DNA of 64,000 bases from Nitrococcus mobilis Nb-231 (GCF_000153205.1 NZ_CH672427.1:793394-857393), one strand, 5' to 3'. Numbered from the stretch's first letter, positions 6,898 to 17,611 are shown. Notes: a model not told the origin generated them from the sequence alone. Numbers and translations: made by a program.

Positions 6898-8643
6898 ATG
6901 ATCCATCGCGATACTGCCCCCCGGGTTTGTTGGCGTGCCTCGAGCAGTAGCGTAATTTCAACCGAAGAGCTGACACCGTTGGATGAAAACGATTCCAAGC
7001 GAGTTCTGCTATTGGCGCGCTCGGGCGGCAATCGGGAGCAATTGTTGGCTCATCTGCAACGACGCTATGAGGTCATAGAGCCGGATGAGGCGGCGCTCTC
7101 CTTGGCACCGTTCGACCTCGCCGTCGTCGAGGCCACAAGTTTCTGGCAGTGGCGCCAACATCTCATGGAGGCCAAGCGGCGGGAAGAACCGGTCTTTCTG
7201 CCCGTGATGCTCGTCCTATCGCAGCGCGATGTCAGGCACAAACTCAATGCCTTTTGGGATGTGGTCGACGAGTTCGTCGTCGCTCCGATCAAGCGCCATG
7301 AATTCACGGAGCGCGCAGCCATGCTGCTGCGCACGCGCCAGCTGGCGCTGACCCAGCGGGCCCATCTGGCCTATTTGGCCAATCACGACCGCGCCACGGA
7401 TCTACCCAACAAACACCTGTTCATGGACCGGCTCATCAACGCGGTGCGCGATGCCGCCGTCCTCGATACACGGCTGTATCTAACGGTGATTCATATTCCA
7501 TTGACGCGGATTATGAAATCCTTGGGTCACCATGGGCTCGAGCGCGCTGCTATAGCATGCTCGGTACGCATCAAGGCGTTACTCGCAGAGGAACTCTCCC
7601 TAGCCAGGCTGACCACCGAGGAGTGGGGCCTGATCCCACGGCCGGGCACATCAATGGATGTGGTGCTCGAACTCTGCCGGCGCATTCAGGTGCTGGCCGA
7701 AGAGCCGATCACAGTGCTCGGCGAACACATCCACATCTCACCGCGAATCGGCATCGGAGTCTACCCGGACGACGCCGCCAATGCGGCAAACACGTTGGAT
7801 TGCGCCATCGCCGCATTGTCTCAGGCCAAAGCCGAGCAACCGGTTTTTTATTCGCGCACCGTCCAGCACCAAGCACTTCGGCACATCCGCACTGAGGCGC
7901 GTCTGTATCAGGCGCTCGATGAAGCACAATTCGAGCTCTGGTACCAACCTCAAGTGCATCTTAGTGACCGCCGCCCGGTCGGCGTCGAAGCGCTGATACG
8001 CTGGCGACTACCTAGCGGCGTGCTGGTGCCGCCGAAGGATTTCATGGCAGTGGCCGAAACCACCGGCCTGATCCGTGATATCGACCGCTGGGTGCTCGAT
8101 CGTGCTTGTGAAGCCATGCGCCGCTGGCGTAACACAGGTAATGCACCAGAGCGTATCTCGGTCAACGTCTCCGCCGAGGACATCAAGGCGGCCGACTTTA
8201 CCGAGATGATCGTACGCACCCTGGATCAACATCAGCTTCCACCACCCACGCTAGAACTCGAGCTAACGGAGACCACGCTGTTTGAAATAAGCGACAAGAA
8301 CTTAACCAAGCTCAATACCTTGCGAGAGTATGGAGTAAGTGTGGCGATCGACGATTTTGGAACCGGCTACTCCTCTTTGAGTTACCTGCATCGACTACCG
8401 ATCACCACTTTGAAAATCGACAAGGCTTTTGTCGACGATGTGACCCACAATCTGACCAATCAAGCCATTACTCGCACAATCGTCTGGCTGGCGAAGAACT
8501 TCAATTTGGAAGTCGTCGCCGAGGGTATCGAAACTGTAGAGCAGGCTCGTTACTTAAAATCGCTGGAGGTACACACTGGACAGGGTTTTTTGTATGGCCG
8601 CCCGGCTCCCGAAACGCTATTACGCCAGCGATTCTGCGAGTAG
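6898..8643 (+). CDS. Pseudo-receiver / degenerate GGDEF / EAL c-di-GMP phosphodiesterase
   Basis: The 581-residue protein has three parts. Residues 34-145 form a receiver-like domain with Glu78 where the phospho-Asp should be (DLAVVEA) and Ala129 in place of the conserved Lys (VVAPI). Residues 160-320 resemble GGDEF, but the signature reads TTEEW (239-243), so cyclase activity is unlikely. Residues 330-575 are an EAL domain with the expected catalytic residues: Glu364 (EALIRW), Asn423, Glu455, Asp485/Asp486 (IDDFGTGYSS), Lys506 (LKIDKAF), Glu542 (AEGIET) and Gln562. It should hydrolyse c-di-GMP to pGpG. GGAAAGG precedes the ATG. Same strand as the KaiC-like ATPase and receiver, so it is probably the output of that unit. 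It is convergent with the Nudix gene, only 6 bases away. Confidence 0.9.
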   Translation: MIHRDTAPRVCWRASSSSVISTEELTPLDENDSKRVLLLARSGGNREQLLAHLQRRYEVIEPDEAALSLAPFDLAVVEATSFWQWRQHLMEAKRREEPVFLPVMLVLSQRDVRHKLNAFWDVVDEFVVAPIKRHEFTERAAMLLRTRQLALTQRAHLAYLANHDRATDLPNKHLFMDRLINAVRDAAVLDTRLYLTVIHIPLTRIMKSLGHHGLERAAIACSVRIKALLAEELSLARLTTEEWGLIPRPGTSMDVVLELCRRIQVLAEEPITVLGEHIHISPRIGIGVYPDDAANAANTLDCAIAALSQAKAEQPVFYSRTVQHQALRHIRTEARLYQALDEAQFELWYQPQVHLSDRRPVGVEALIRWRLPSGVLVPPKDFMAVAETTGLIRDIDRWVLDRACEAMRRWRNTGNAPERISVNVSAEDIKAADFTEMIVRTLDQHQLPPPTLELELTETTLFEISDKNLTKLNTLREYGVSVAIDDFGTGYSSLSYLHRLPITTLKIDKAFVDDVTHNLTNQAITRTIVWLAKNFNLEVVAEGIETVEQARYLKSLEVHTGQGFLYGRPAPETLLRQRFCE

Positions 8644-8649
8644 GCGGCT

Positions 8650-9183
8650 TTAAGGGGGAGAATAGGACGACTCAGACAGACGATGATCTAGGTGGCCGCG
8701 CTGGGCCAACCAGTCCCGGAGCGCAACACCGGTCCCGTATGGCCACGGACGGAGTTGTCCCGGAGCCAGCCGGCGGATCTCCGCCAGTTCGGCGCTCAGC
8801 TTGGGCTCACCCTCGACACGCACATGGTAGACCAGTAGTAGCTGATTATTGCCGGGATTGGGATAGGTTCCAACGAACTCGGCGATAGTGCCTTGCAGGC
8901 CAAGCTCCTCCATCACTTCGCGCAGTATGCCCTGCTCAGCCGTCTCATCCGGCTCCAGGTAGCCGGCGAGCAAACCGAACTTGCCTTTAGGCCACCAAGC
9001 ATTACGTACGAGAACTACACGCTCTGCCAACTCGACGATCGCGGCCACCACCGGCACCGGATTATCCCAGAAGACGAAACCGCATTCCGCAACCGTACAA
9101 GCTAGACGGGGACGACCGCCCAGCTCTCTACTGATAAGTTCGCGGCGGCACTGGGGGCAATACCGCCGGGAGTCGGCTGTCAT
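8650..9183 (-). CDS. Nudix hydrolase with N-terminal zinc ribbon
   Basis: The 177-residue protein carries a complete Nudix box from Gly74 to Leu96 (G-x5-E-x7-REV-x-EE-x-GL), which binds Mg and cleaves nucleoside diphosphates linked to another group. Four cysteines (9, 12, 29, 34) preceding it resemble the zinc ribbon of NudC/ADP-ribose-type hydrolases. The NudC-specific C-terminal SQPWPFP-type signature is not seen (a weaker PGQLRPWPYG is present), so NAD or RNA-cap hydrolysis cannot be claimed. Its ATG lies 9 bases after the pnp stop on the same strand, so it probably rides on the rpsO-pnp transcript. Substrate unknown. Confidence 0.88.
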   Translation of the reverse strand: MTADSRRYCPQCRRELISRELGGRPRLACTVAECGFVFWDNPVPVVAAIVELAERVVLVRNAWWPKGKFGLLAGYLEPDETAEQGILREVMEELGLQGTIAEFVGTYPNPGNNQLLLVYHVRVEGEPKLSAELAEIRRLAPGQLRPWPYGTGVALRDWLAQRGHLDHRLSESSYSPP

Positions 9184-9192
9184 CGCTCGCCC

Positions 9193-11295
9193 TCAAGCAT
9201 TTGCTCCCTCGTTGATCGCCTTGATGCTCAGTCGGATGCGCCCCTGCCTATCCACTTCAAGAACCTTGACCCGGACCCGCTGTCCTTCGGCGAGTTCCTC
9301 GGACACACTCTCTACCCGACGATTCGAAATTTGCGAGATGTGGACCAGCCCATCCCGACCCGGCAGGATATTGACGAAAGCGCCGAAATCCATCAGTTTG
9401 GTCACACGGCCTTCATAGATACGCCCGACCTCGACATCAGCGGTCAACAGCTCGATGCGTCGTCGGGCTTCCTCGCCGGCCGCCTTGTCCACCGACGCAA
9501 TGGTTACTGTTCCATCATCGACGATGTCGATCGTGGTGCCGGTCTCTTCGGTGAGCTGGCGGATCGTGGCGCCTCCCTTGCCGATCACATCGCGGATTTT
9601 TTCCGGATCGATTTTCATGGTAAGCAAGCGCGGCGCATAGGCCGACATCTCCCCGCGAGGTTTGGCAATAACCGCATTCATCTTCGACAAGATATGCAGC
9701 CTGCCCGTGCGGGCCTGCTCCAACGCCACTTCCATGATTTGACGGGTAATTCCGTTGATCTTGATGTCCATCTGCAGGGCCGTCACGCCCTCCTCGGTAC
9801 CGGCCACCTTGAAATCCATATCGCCGAGATGGTCCTCGTCACCCAAGATGTCGGTCAGCACCGCGAACTCCGACTCCTCCTTGATCAAACCCATAGCAAT
9901 ACCGGCCACCGGCGCCTTGATTGGCACGCCGGCGTCCATAAGCGCAAGGCTCGTGCCGCAGACCGTCGCCATAGAGCTGGAGCCGTTCGACTCGGTAATC
10001 TCGGAGACCACGCGGATCACGTAAGGACACTCCTCCTGGCTCGGCATCACCGCCTGTATACCGCGCTTGGCTAAGCGCCCATGGCCAATCTCGCGCCGCT
10101 TGGGCACACCCATGAAGCCCGTCTCGCCAACGCTGTAAGGTGGAAAATTATAGTGAAGCATGAAGGGCTCTTTGCGCTCGCCCTCGATGGCGTCAATGAT
10201 CTGGGCATCACGGCCGGTACCCAAAGTGGTGACCACGATCGCTTGAGTCTCCCCCCGGGTAAAAATGGCCGAACCATGAGTGCGCGGCAAGGTGGCAACC
10301 TCGATGCTGATGGGACGCACCGTTTTGTTGTCACGACCGTCGATACGCGGTTCGCCGCGCAGGATGCTCCCCCGTACGATTTTCTTCTCCAGCCCTTTGA
10401 AGGCATTGCCGATCTCGCGCTCGCTCCAGCCTTCGGTGGGTTCCTCGCCGAGCGTTAACCGGGTCATCACCTCCTCGCGTACAGCGCTCACACGATCAAG
10501 GCGTTCCTGTTTCTCGGCAACACGATAGGCTTCGCCAAGCGGGCGCTCGGCAATTTCGGTAAGCGCTTGCGCCAGGCGTTGATCCTTCTCCACCGGTGCC
10601 CAATCCCAACGCGGCTTGCCAGCCTCCTGGGCCAACTCGTTGATGGCCGCGATGACCGTTTGCATCTGCTCGTGGCCGAAGATCACCGCATCCAGCATGG
10701 TTTGCTCGGACAAGCAATTCGCCTCGGACTCGACCATCAGAACGGCGTCGGCCGTTCCTGCCACGACCAAATCGAGATCGGAGCTCTCCAGCTGGCTGAA
10801 AGTCGGATTGAGAACAAACGCGCCCTTATGGTAGCCGACACGCCCGGCCCCGAGGGGGCTATCGAAGGGGATCCCGGAGACCGCCAGCGCAGCGGACGCT
10901 CCGATCATTGCCGGTATATCGGCATCCACTTCGTTGTTCATCGAGATGACCGTGGCGACGATCTGAACTTCGTTCGTAAAGCCCGCTGGAAACAGTGGCC
11001 GAACGGGTCGGTCGATGAGTCGTGAGACGAGCGTTTCCTTCTCCGAAGGGCGTCCCTCACGTTTGAAAAAACCGCCCGGGATTTTGCCGGCGGCATAAGT
11101 GCGTTCCTGATAGTTGACGGTCAACGGCAGAAAATCACGTGGCTCGCCCTGGTCTTTTTTGCCTACCACGGTAACTAGGACAACCGTATCGGACATATTG
11201 ACCATTACTGCGCCACTGGCCTGACGCGCGATCCGCCCCGTTTCGAGCGTTACCGTATGATCGCCGTACTGAAAAGCTTTCTTGACGGGAATCAC
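9193..11295 (-). CDS. pnp: Polynucleotide phosphorylase
   Basis: At 700 residues this is the phosphorolytic 3'-to-5' exoribonuclease of the RNA degradosome. The N-terminal RNase PH core has [22 protein letters not shown], and the second core has [12 protein letters not shown] and the [13 protein letters not shown] segment. A KH domain ([16 protein letters not shown]) and a C-terminal S1 domain ([23 protein letters not shown]) follow. The start is a GTG at 11295, preceded by AAGG-type bases. It follows rpsO by 34 bases, the usual gammaproteobacterial arrangement. In E. coli this gene is autoregulated through an RNase III-cut hairpin in the rpsO-pnp gap; the short gap here shows no long stem, so that control may differ. 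Confidence 0.98.
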   Translation of the reverse strand: MIPVKKAFQYGDHTVTLETGRIARQASGAVMVNMSDTVVLVTVVGKKDQGEPRDFLPLTVNYQERTYAAGKIPGGFFKREGRPSEKETLVSRLIDRPVRPLFPAGFTNEVQIVATVISMNNEVDADIPAMIGASAALAVSGIPFDSPLGAGRVGYHKGAFVLNPTFSQLESSDLDLVVAGTADAVLMVESEANCLSEQTMLDAVIFGHEQMQTVIAAINELAQEAGKPRWDWAPVEKDQRLAQALTEIAERPLGEAYRVAEKQERLDRVSAVREEVMTRLTLGEEPTEGWSEREIGNAFKGLEKKIVRGSILRGEPRIDGRDNKTVRPISIEVATLPRTHGSAIFTRGETQAIVVTTLGTGRDAQIIDAIEGERKEPFMLHYNFPPYSVGETGFMGVPKRREIGHGRLAKRGIQAVMPSQEECPYVIRVVSEITESNGSSSMATVCGTSLALMDAGVPIKAPVAGIAMGLIKEESEFAVLTDILGDEDHLGDMDFKVAGTEEGVTALQMDIKINGITRQIMEVALEQARTGRLHILSKMNAVIAKPRGEMSAYAPRLLTMKIDPEKIRDVIGKGGATIRQLTEETGTTIDIVDDGTVTIASVDKAAGEEARRRIELLTADVEVGRIYEGRVTKLMDFGAFVNILPGRDGLVHISQISNRRVESVSEELAEGQRVRVKVLEVDRQGRIRLSIKAINEGANA

Positions 11296-11329
11296 AATCC
11301 TTTACACCTTCGATGTATGTATGTTTCGC

Positions 11330-11599
11330 CTACTTCCGCAGTCCGAGCCGCTCGATGATGCGCTGGTAGCGTTCCCGCTCCTTGCGCTTGAGGTAGTCCA
11401 ACAGCTTGCGGCGATGATTGACCAACTTGAGCAACCCCCGCCTGGAATGATGATCTTGTTTATGCACGCTGAAATGCTCGGTGAGATGCTGTATCCGCGC
11501 CGTGAGCAGCGCGATCTGCACCTCCGGGGAACCCGTATCGCCCTGCGTGCGTTGGAAACCCTCGACGATTTCCTGCTTCTGCTCGGCACTAAGAGACAT
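11330..11599 (-). CDS. rpsO: 30S ribosomal protein S15
   Basis: This is the 89-residue S15 protein, which binds 16S rRNA helix 22 and the three-way junction early in 30S assembly. It starts [15 protein letters not shown] and contains the invariant [14 protein letters not shown] and [20 protein letters not shown] segments. The frame is open eight codons further to 11623, but the family length and the GAGGAG-type site (GCGAGGAGCGATCG) immediately upstream favour 11599. A promoter-like pair lies about 45-70 bases upstream, so rpsO-pnp-nudix can be expressed apart from truB. Confidence 0.98.
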   Translation of the reverse strand: MSLSAEQKQEIVEGFQRTQGDTGSPEVQIALLTARIQHLTEHFSVHKQDHHSRRGLLKLVNHRRKLLDYLKRKERERYQRIIERLGLRK

Positions 11600-11642
11600 C
11601 GATCGCTCCTCGCATAGTTCCATTTCTTAAAATAAATGATGC

Positions 11643-11671
11643 ATTGTAGCCATGCCCCCATGGCCTCACAA
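11643..11671 (-). promoter_or_regulatory. Predicted sigma-70 promoter of rpsO-pnp
   Basis: On the minus strand TTGTGA (11671-11666) and TACAAT (11648-11643) are separated by exactly 17 bases. They would start transcription about 37 bases before the rpsO ATG. The -10 hexamer matches five of six consensus bases. E. coli also has an rpsO promoter between truB and rpsO, which supports the placement. Confidence 0.55.
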
Positions 11672-11720
11672 GCTAACTTGCCTTTCGAAAAGGAATTTTC
11701 CCGCCTGTCACGCGCCGCTC

Positions 11721-12632
11721 TCAGGTCTCGCTCACCAACCGCTTGGGGGCGACTCGGCCGTCCTGAAGAATAGCCCCCATTCCCAAAAAGCGATCCTTGC
11801 TCGAATAGAGCCGAACCCAGCCCTCAGCGGGTGCCTTGGGGATCCATACCGGCTGACCCTGCCGGATATAAAATGCGACCTCGTTCGATAGATGCAAAGC
11901 CGGCCAATGCACCAAGGCCGACTCCATAGGCAATAGTAAGGTATCCAACGCCTCATAGCCTTGTGCCGCAACGGTCTCGATGTCCTCCCAAGTGTGCATC
12001 CGCGGTGCTTCGTCATATGGCCCCAACCCAACACGCCGGAGCGCGGATACATGCGCGCCTGGTCCGAGGGCTTCGCCGATATCCGCCACCAGCGTGCGCA
12101 CATAGGTTCCTTTCGAGCACAAAACCTCGAGATCGGCCTCGACACCCCGCACAGCGAGCAAGCGCAGTCGGTCAATCCGGATCGTACGTGGCTTGCGCTC
12201 TACCTCGAGGCCTTGTCGGGCCAACTCGTACAAACGTTGCCCACGGTGTTTGAGTGCCGAAAACATTGGCGGAATTTGCTCAAGCACACCGGTATAGCGC
12301 GCGAGTACGGACTGCAAAGCCGCACCATCGAGGGTGTCAACCGCTCGTTCGGCCAGCCGAGTGCCGTCGGCATCGCCTGTATCCGTCACGACGCCGAAAC
12401 AGGCGGTAATGATATAATGCTTGTTGGCACCGAGTAGAAAATCGCAGACTTTGGTCGCCTCACCGAAGCAAATGGGTAACAGGCCGGTCGCCAAGGGATC
12501 CAGACTGCCGGTATGGCCGGCCTTGCGTGCGCCATAAATGCGCTTGACCCGTTGCAGGGCGGCATTGGAGGTCATCCCCTGCGGTTTGTCAAACAGCAGG
12601 ATACCATTTAGGCGGCGTCCCTTACGGGTCAT
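11721..12632 (-). CDS. truB: tRNA pseudouridine-55 synthase
   Basis: TruB makes pseudouridine at position 55 of the T-loop of almost all tRNAs. The 303-residue protein shows the N-terminal [14 protein letters not shown] motif, the catalytic loop [22 protein letters not shown] with the nucleophilic Asp, and the [14 protein letters not shown] segment. A C-terminal PUA-like region, ending in a [16 protein letters not shown] stretch, completes the family layout. It follows rbfA in the conserved nusA-infB-rbfA-truB order, separated by 134 bases. Confidence 0.97.
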   Translation of the reverse strand: MTRKGRRLNGILLFDKPQGMTSNAALQRVKRIYGARKAGHTGSLDPLATGLLPICFGEATKVCDFLLGANKHYIITACFGVVTDTGDADGTRLAERAVDTLDGAALQSVLARYTGVLEQIPPMFSALKHRGQRLYELARQGLEVERKPRTIRIDRLRLLAVRGVEADLEVLCSKGTYVRTLVADIGEALGPGAHVSALRRVGLGPYDEAPRMHTWEDIETVAAQGYEALDTLLLPMESALVHWPALHLSNEVAFYIRQGQPVWIPKAPAEGWVRLYSSKDRFLGMGAILQDGRVAPKRLVSET

Positions 12633-12766
12633 AATTCCTCACATCGCTTAACTGCGCGGTATACGAGATCATCCCAGTTCCGCGCCCGCCGACAGGGACA
12701 ACGACGCCGACACATAACACCATTACAAAGGGATGCGCTGTTCGCCGCCAATGGACAGATAGGCAC

Positions 12767-13141
12767 TCAATCTCGGTGGCGCGCCTTATCCTCGGCAACA
12801 GCCGCGTCGATCAAATGCGAAACTCGAGCGCTGCGCTCGAAACTATCGTCATAATGAAACCGTAGGGCCGGTACTGCGCGCAGTCGCAAACTCTGCCCCA
12901 GTAGACCGCGCAGATGGCGTGCTGCGTGATTGAGCGCTGCCACCGCTTGTTGCGACTCCTCGCGTTGGGCCCCGAGACGGGTCACCAATACATCAGCATA
13001 GGCCATGTCGCGGCTAAGCCGCACTTCGCTAACAGTTGCCAGCGCGACCCGAGGGTCGCTGAGCTCTCTGCGTATGAGTTGAGCAAGCTCACGCTGGATT
13101 TGCTCGCTCACCCGCCGTCTTCTGGAAAATTCCCGCGGCAT
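12767..13141 (-). CDS. rbfA: Ribosome-binding factor A
   Basis: RbfA is a KH-fold protein needed for late 16S rRNA 5'-end maturation and growth in the cold. The 124-residue protein begins MPREFSRRRRVSEQIQRELAQLI and contains the VTVSEVR-like segment ATVSEVRLSRDMAYADVLV and the LRFHYDDSFER motif. The same frame is open for a further 80 codons upstream to 13381, but GAGGTG six bases before the ATG at 13141 and the family length decide the start. The 252-base gap to infB is long for this operon and is described under findings. Confidence 0.95.
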   Translation of the reverse strand: MPREFSRRRRVSEQIQRELAQLIRRELSDPRVALATVSEVRLSRDMAYADVLVTRLGAQREESQQAVAALNHAARHLRGLLGQSLRLRAVPALRFHYDDSFERSARVSHLIDAAVAEDKARHRD

Positions 13142-13393
13142 GGCGCACCTCATTGCTTTTCGCCCGTTTGCGGACCCTTCCCACCAATGTGTCAGAGCGC
13201 TACCCAGCTGCCGGCGCGTGAGCAGCAAGCTCATCGGTGGTAGCCGTACTCCGCATTCCGGCGCGGGCTGCGCCAAAAAAGCTTGAGTTCGCCGCGCGCA
13301 TCTCAACATGTCGTCTTCCCGAACCGCACAGCCAATACTCATCACCTGGATCGACCCGCTAGTGTGGCAATCCCTCGCCACAGAGCCTGCGGA

Positions 13394-15973
13394 CTAAAGC
13401 TCACGCTTGACTTCGATGCGTTGATAGCACTCGATGTGATCACCGACCCTGACGTCATTGTAGTTCTTTACACCAATACCGCATTCCGTGCCGGCGCGGA
13501 CCTCGTTGACGTCATCCTTAAACCGGCGCAGTGACTCCAGCTCGCCCTCGTAGATCACCACATTGTTGCGCAGCACACGGATCGGATTATGCCGCCGTAC
13601 CACCCCATCGACAACCAGACAACCGGCCACCGCTCCGAGTTTGGAGGAACGGAACACATCCTTCACTTCTGCCAGACCGATGATCTCTTCGCGTGTCTCC
13701 GGCTCCAGCATGCCACTGATCGCGTTGCGGAGCTGTTCTATGGCATCGTAGATGACACTGTAGTAGTGCAGCTCGACCTCGTTCTCCTGCGCCAGCTTGC
13801 GCGCCTGGGCATCCGCACGCACATTGAAACCGATCAATAGCGCCTCCGAGGCGAGCGTCAGATTGACATCGGATTCGTTAATCGCACCGACTCCGCTGGC
13901 AATCAATTTGATCCGAACATCCTCCGTAGAGAGGTTCAGCAGCGATTGTTGAAGCGCCTCCACGCTACCCTGAACATCGCCCTTAACGACCAGATTAACG
14001 CTCTTGGCCTCCTCTTTGCCCATCTGAGCGAAGAGTTCATCCATCTTGGCAGCTTTCTGCTGGAGCCGTTTATCGCGCGATTTCGTCTTGCGGTATTCGG
14101 CTACCTCGCGGGCTTTTTTCTCGTCACTGAGAACGACCATCTCGTCGCCGGCTTCCGGCAGTCCCGACAACCCGAGAACCACTACCGGTATTGATGCACC
14201 GGCCTCCTTCACACGGTTTCCCGCTTCGTCAAGCAACGCGCGAACGCGTCCGAACTCGGTGCCGGAGAGAACGATATCGCCGCGACGCAACACCCCGTGA
14301 CGCACCAGCACAGTGGCCACCGGTCCGCGTCCTTTGTCTAGACTGGACTCGATCACCACGCCGGTAGCTGGGCACCCCCCAACTGCCGTCAGCTCAAGGA
14401 GCTCGGCTTGCAGCAAAATCGCCTCCAGCAACTCATCAACGGCTTGCCCGGTCTTGGCCGAGACATTGATGAACTGTGTATCGCCGCCCCATTCTTCGGG
14501 GATTACCCCATGTTGGGTGAGTTCCTGCTTCACACGGTCCGGATCGGCATCCGGCTTGTCTATTTTGTTGACGGCGACGACGATCGGCACACCGGCGGCG
14601 CGGGCATGTTTGATCGCCTCTTCGGTCTGCGGCATAACGCCATCATCGGCGGCGACCACCAATATGACCACATCGGTGATCTGCGCACCGCGTGCCCGCA
14701 TAGCAGTAAAGGCCTCATGGCCGGGCGTATCCAAAAAGGTGATCATTCCCTGACCGGTCTGGACATGGTAGGCACCGATGTGCTGGGTAATACCGCCGGC
14801 CTCACCTGTGGCTACTTTGGTCCTGCGGATATAGTCCAGCAAGGACGTCTTACCATGATCCACATGCCCCATGATGGTTACCACCGGCGCCCGGGCAACC
14901 CGCTCTCCTTCCGGCTCTGCCGTGCCGGCTAAGGCTTCGTCTTCAACGGCACTTTCCTTGACGATTTTGGGCCGGTGCCCCATTTCTTCCACCAGCAACA
15001 CCGCCATACCCTGGTCGATGGTTTGGTTGATGGTGGCCATAATGCCCTGTTTCATCATCTCCTTAATGAGATCGGCGGCCTTGACGCTCATGCGCTGCGC
15101 CAGCTCGCCTACGGTGATCATTTCAGGAACGGCAACCTCCCGCACAACGGGTGCCGTCGGCTTCTCAAAGACCTGCTGAAGCTGCTCGCTGGCCGAACCT
15201 TTACGCACCCGCCTGATGCCGCGCAATACAGTGGGTTTGACTTCCTCGCGTGAACGCTTTTTACCCTTGCCTTTGCCACGTTCGGCCTTGCGTGCGGCGC
15301 GCTCCTCCGCTTCGCGCTCGCGGCGTGCCTCAGCCTCCAAGCGCTTGCGCTCGCGCTCCTCCTCTTTATCTTTCTTAACCCGGGCGGCCTCGGCTTCCGC
15401 TGCTTCTTCGGGCGTCAACGGCTGGGCGGTCGGCTCGAGCACCGCCTCGTCTTGCCCCACCACAGTTTCCTCGGCGACCGCTTCCTGCTCGGCTTGTTCG
15501 GCTTGTTCGGCTTGTTGCCGAGCTTCCTCCTCCGCGCGCCGATGGCGCTCCTCGACCACGCGGGCCTCCGCCTCCCGCAACTCATCCTGGAGGGCCTCCT
15601 CGAGCACTCGCGTCTCGCGCTCGTGCTGCTCGGCCTGGACTACGCTGCGCTTGACATAGGTCCGGCGCTTGCGCACTTCCACGTTGACCGTCCGGGAATG
15701 GCGCACGCCACGGCCGCGGTCGCCGGAGGAAGGCAGCGTAATCTGACTATGACTCTTGCGTTTGAGCGTGATCTGACGGGGTCCGGGACCGTCGTCCGCT
15801 TCCTTTTGACCATGGGCTTCGCGCAAATGACCCAGCAAAGCCGATTTATCCGCGTCCGACATAGGCGAATCGGGCTCCCTATCCGGCAGACCAGCATCAC
15901 TGAGCTGGCTCAGGAGGCGATCGACCGGGATACCGATCACCTCCGCAAATTCTCTTACCGTCGTATCCGCCAT
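13394..15973 (-). CDS. infB: Translation initiation factor IF-2
   Basis: This 859-residue GTPase places initiator tRNA on the 30S subunit. An N-terminal IF2N domain ([21 protein letters not shown]) is followed by a long charged linker, rich in Glu, Arg and Ala (residues about 105-245) and almost certainly helical, then a second IF2N domain ([21 protein letters not shown]). The GTPase core has [11 protein letters not shown] (G1), the GGITQHIGA switch, DTPGHEAF (G3) and NKIDKP (G4). C-terminal domains II-IV end near the stop. The ATG is 108 bases after nusA. A small in-frame 9-base tandem repeat lies in the linker. Confidence 0.98.
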   Translation of the reverse strand: MADTTVREFAEVIGIPVDRLLSQLSDAGLPDREPDSPMSDADKSALLGHLREAHGQKEADDGPGPRQITLKRKSHSQITLPSSGDRGRGVRHSRTVNVEVRKRRTYVKRSVVQAEQHERETRVLEEALQDELREAEARVVEERHRRAEEEARQQAEQAEQAEQEAVAEETVVGQDEAVLEPTAQPLTPEEAAEAEAARVKKDKEEERERKRLEAEARREREAEERAARKAERGKGKGKKRSREEVKPTVLRGIRRVRKGSASEQLQQVFEKPTAPVVREVAVPEMITVGELAQRMSVKAADLIKEMMKQGIMATINQTIDQGMAVLLVEEMGHRPKIVKESAVEDEALAGTAEPEGERVARAPVVTIMGHVDHGKTSLLDYIRRTKVATGEAGGITQHIGAYHVQTGQGMITFLDTPGHEAFTAMRARGAQITDVVILVVAADDGVMPQTEEAIKHARAAGVPIVVAVNKIDKPDADPDRVKQELTQHGVIPEEWGGDTQFINVSAKTGQAVDELLEAILLQAELLELTAVGGCPATGVVIESSLDKGRGPVATVLVRHGVLRRGDIVLSGTEFGRVRALLDEAGNRVKEAGASIPVVVLGLSGLPEAGDEMVVLSDEKKAREVAEYRKTKSRDKRLQQKAAKMDELFAQMGKEEAKSVNLVVKGDVQGSVEALQQSLLNLSTEDVRIKLIASGVGAINESDVNLTLASEALLIGFNVRADAQARKLAQENEVELHYYSVIYDAIEQLRNAISGMLEPETREEIIGLAEVKDVFRSSKLGAVAGCLVVDGVVRRHNPIRVLRNNVVIYEGELESLRRFKDDVNEVRAGTECGIGVKNYNDVRVGDHIECYQRIEVKREL
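15491..15517 (-). repeat. Three tandem 9-base repeats inside infB
   Basis: The plus-strand unit GGCTTGTTC occurs three times in a row, the last with one change. On the coding strand it adds repeated EQA triplets to the charged linker of IF-2. It keeps the frame, so copy-number slippage would only lengthen or shorten the linker. Confidence 0.75.
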
Positions 15974-16081
15974 AGATTCCTAACCTCCGGTCCCCGATTG
16001 GTCACGCTTCTCGCGCTGAGTCGGGACACTGTCTGCGCCGTCAGACGAGGACTACGCACCATATTTTCGCCCACGGCGACT

Positions 16082-17584
16082 TCAGATCGGATCGCCCAAA
16101 TCGGCAAACCACGGTTCGCGCGCCTTCATGATCAGCGCTGCGGCGCGTTGCTCGTCCATGCCCTCGATCTCCATAAGCTCATCCACGGACTGATCGGCGA
16201 GGTCCTCTACTGTGACCACCCCGCGAGCGGCGAACTGCCAGGCAAGCGCCTCGTCCATCCCTTCCAACGCCAGCAACTCTGGAGTGGGCTTTGCGGGCGA
16301 GTCTTGTTCGACTTCGGCAAGTTCGCGAGTGAGTAGCGCATCGCGGGCGCGGTTGCGCAGCAATTCCACGATGTCTTCATCGAATTCCTCGATCTCGAGA
16401 AACTCGGCGACCGGCACATAGGCGATCTCCTCCACACTGGAGAAGCCCTCCCGCGCGAGTATCTCGGCAACCTCTTCATCCACATCCAGGCTGCTAACAA
16501 ACAGTTCGATCAGCTCGTCGGCTTCAGCCTCGCTTTTGGCTTGCGCCTCCTCGGAGGTCATCACATTGAGCTCCCAGCCGGTCAACTCGCCGGCTAGCCG
16601 TACATTTTGCCCGCCACGGCCGATCGCCTGCGAGAGCTGCTCCTGCGAGACCGCGATGTCCATGCTGTGACGGTCTTCATCGACGATAATCGATTCCACC
16701 TCCGCCGGAGCCATAGCGTTGATTACATACTGCGCGGGATTTTCGTCCCAGAGAATGATATCGATGCGCTCTCCGGCCAATTCATTGGATACGGCCTGCA
16801 CCCGCGAGCCGCGCATTCCCACGCAAGCTCCGACCGGATCGATCCGAGCGTCCAGAGCACGCACGGCAATTTTCGCCCGCTGACCCGCATCTCGAGCCGC
16901 CCCCATGAGCTGCAGTAAGTCCTGCCCGACCTCCGGCACTTCCAGCTTGAACAGCTCTATCAGGAATTCCGGTGCCGTGCGGCTAACCACCAACTGCGGG
17001 CCGCGGGCTTCGGTGCATATCTCCCGTAACCAGCCGCGCAGCCGATCACCCGGGCGCACCGCCTCTCGGGGAATCATTTCTTCGCGCGCGATGAATGCCT
17101 CGGCGTTCCCCCCCAGATCCAGATACACATGGCCGCGCTCGACCCGCTTGACGATGCCCGTCATGAGTTCCCCCTGACGGTCCTTGTAAGCCGTGATCAC
17201 CTTCGCTCGCTCGGCTTCGCGCACCTTCTGCACGATGACTTGTTTTGCCGTCTGAGCGGCAATCCGACCGAACTCGACGGACTCCATGGGTTGCTCGATA
17301 TATTGGCCTGCCTCGATGGTCGGCTCTTGCGCGCGAGCCTCGGCGAGCGCTATTTCCCGCTGCGGCACTTGCACCGATTCTGCGTCATCCACCACTAACC
17401 AACGCCGAAAGGTTTCATACTCACCCGTGGTCCGGTTCACCGCCACGCGCGCGTCGATATCCTCCGGATGGCGTTTGCGTGTCGCCGAGGCGAGCGCCGC
17501 CTCGACAGCCTCGAAGATGACTTCTTTACTGACGCCTTTCTCGTTGGAGATGGCGTCAACAACCAACAGAACCTCTTTGCTCAT
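16082..17584 (-). CDS. nusA: Transcription termination/antitermination factor NusA
   Basis: The 500-residue protein binds RNA polymerase and nascent RNA and modulates pausing, termination and antitermination. It starts with [31 protein letters not shown], then an S1 domain ([23 protein letters not shown]), KH1 ([31 protein letters not shown]), KH2 ([17 protein letters not shown]), and two acidic C-terminal repeats with helix-hairpin-helix character ([17 protein letters not shown] and [14 protein letters not shown]), as in gammaproteobacterial NusA. It lies 27 bases after rimP. The two terminator-like hairpins upstream of rimP are natural targets for autocontrol by this protein. Confidence 0.98.
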   Translation of the reverse strand: MSKEVLLVVDAISNEKGVSKEVIFEAVEAALASATRKRHPEDIDARVAVNRTTGEYETFRRWLVVDDAESVQVPQREIALAEARAQEPTIEAGQYIEQPMESVEFGRIAAQTAKQVIVQKVREAERAKVITAYKDRQGELMTGIVKRVERGHVYLDLGGNAEAFIAREEMIPREAVRPGDRLRGWLREICTEARGPQLVVSRTAPEFLIELFKLEVPEVGQDLLQLMGAARDAGQRAKIAVRALDARIDPVGACVGMRGSRVQAVSNELAGERIDIILWDENPAQYVINAMAPAEVESIIVDEDRHSMDIAVSQEQLSQAIGRGGQNVRLAGELTGWELNVMTSEEAQAKSEAEADELIELFVSSLDVDEEVAEILAREGFSSVEEIAYVPVAEFLEIEEFDEDIVELLRNRARDALLTRELAEVEQDSPAKPTPELLALEGMDEALAWQFAARGVVTVEDLADQSVDELMEIEGMDEQRAAALIMKAREPWFADLGDPI

Positions 17585-17611
17585 GTTCGCCTCTCCAGCC
17601 TCGCAGGCGTA

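Noticed and set aside
9331-10074. 247-codon plus-strand frame antisense to pnp, and similar long frames antisense to nuo, carB and ftsH.
   Set aside because: High GC leaves antisense frames open; their His/Arg-rich composition and lack of ribosome sites mark them as shadows.
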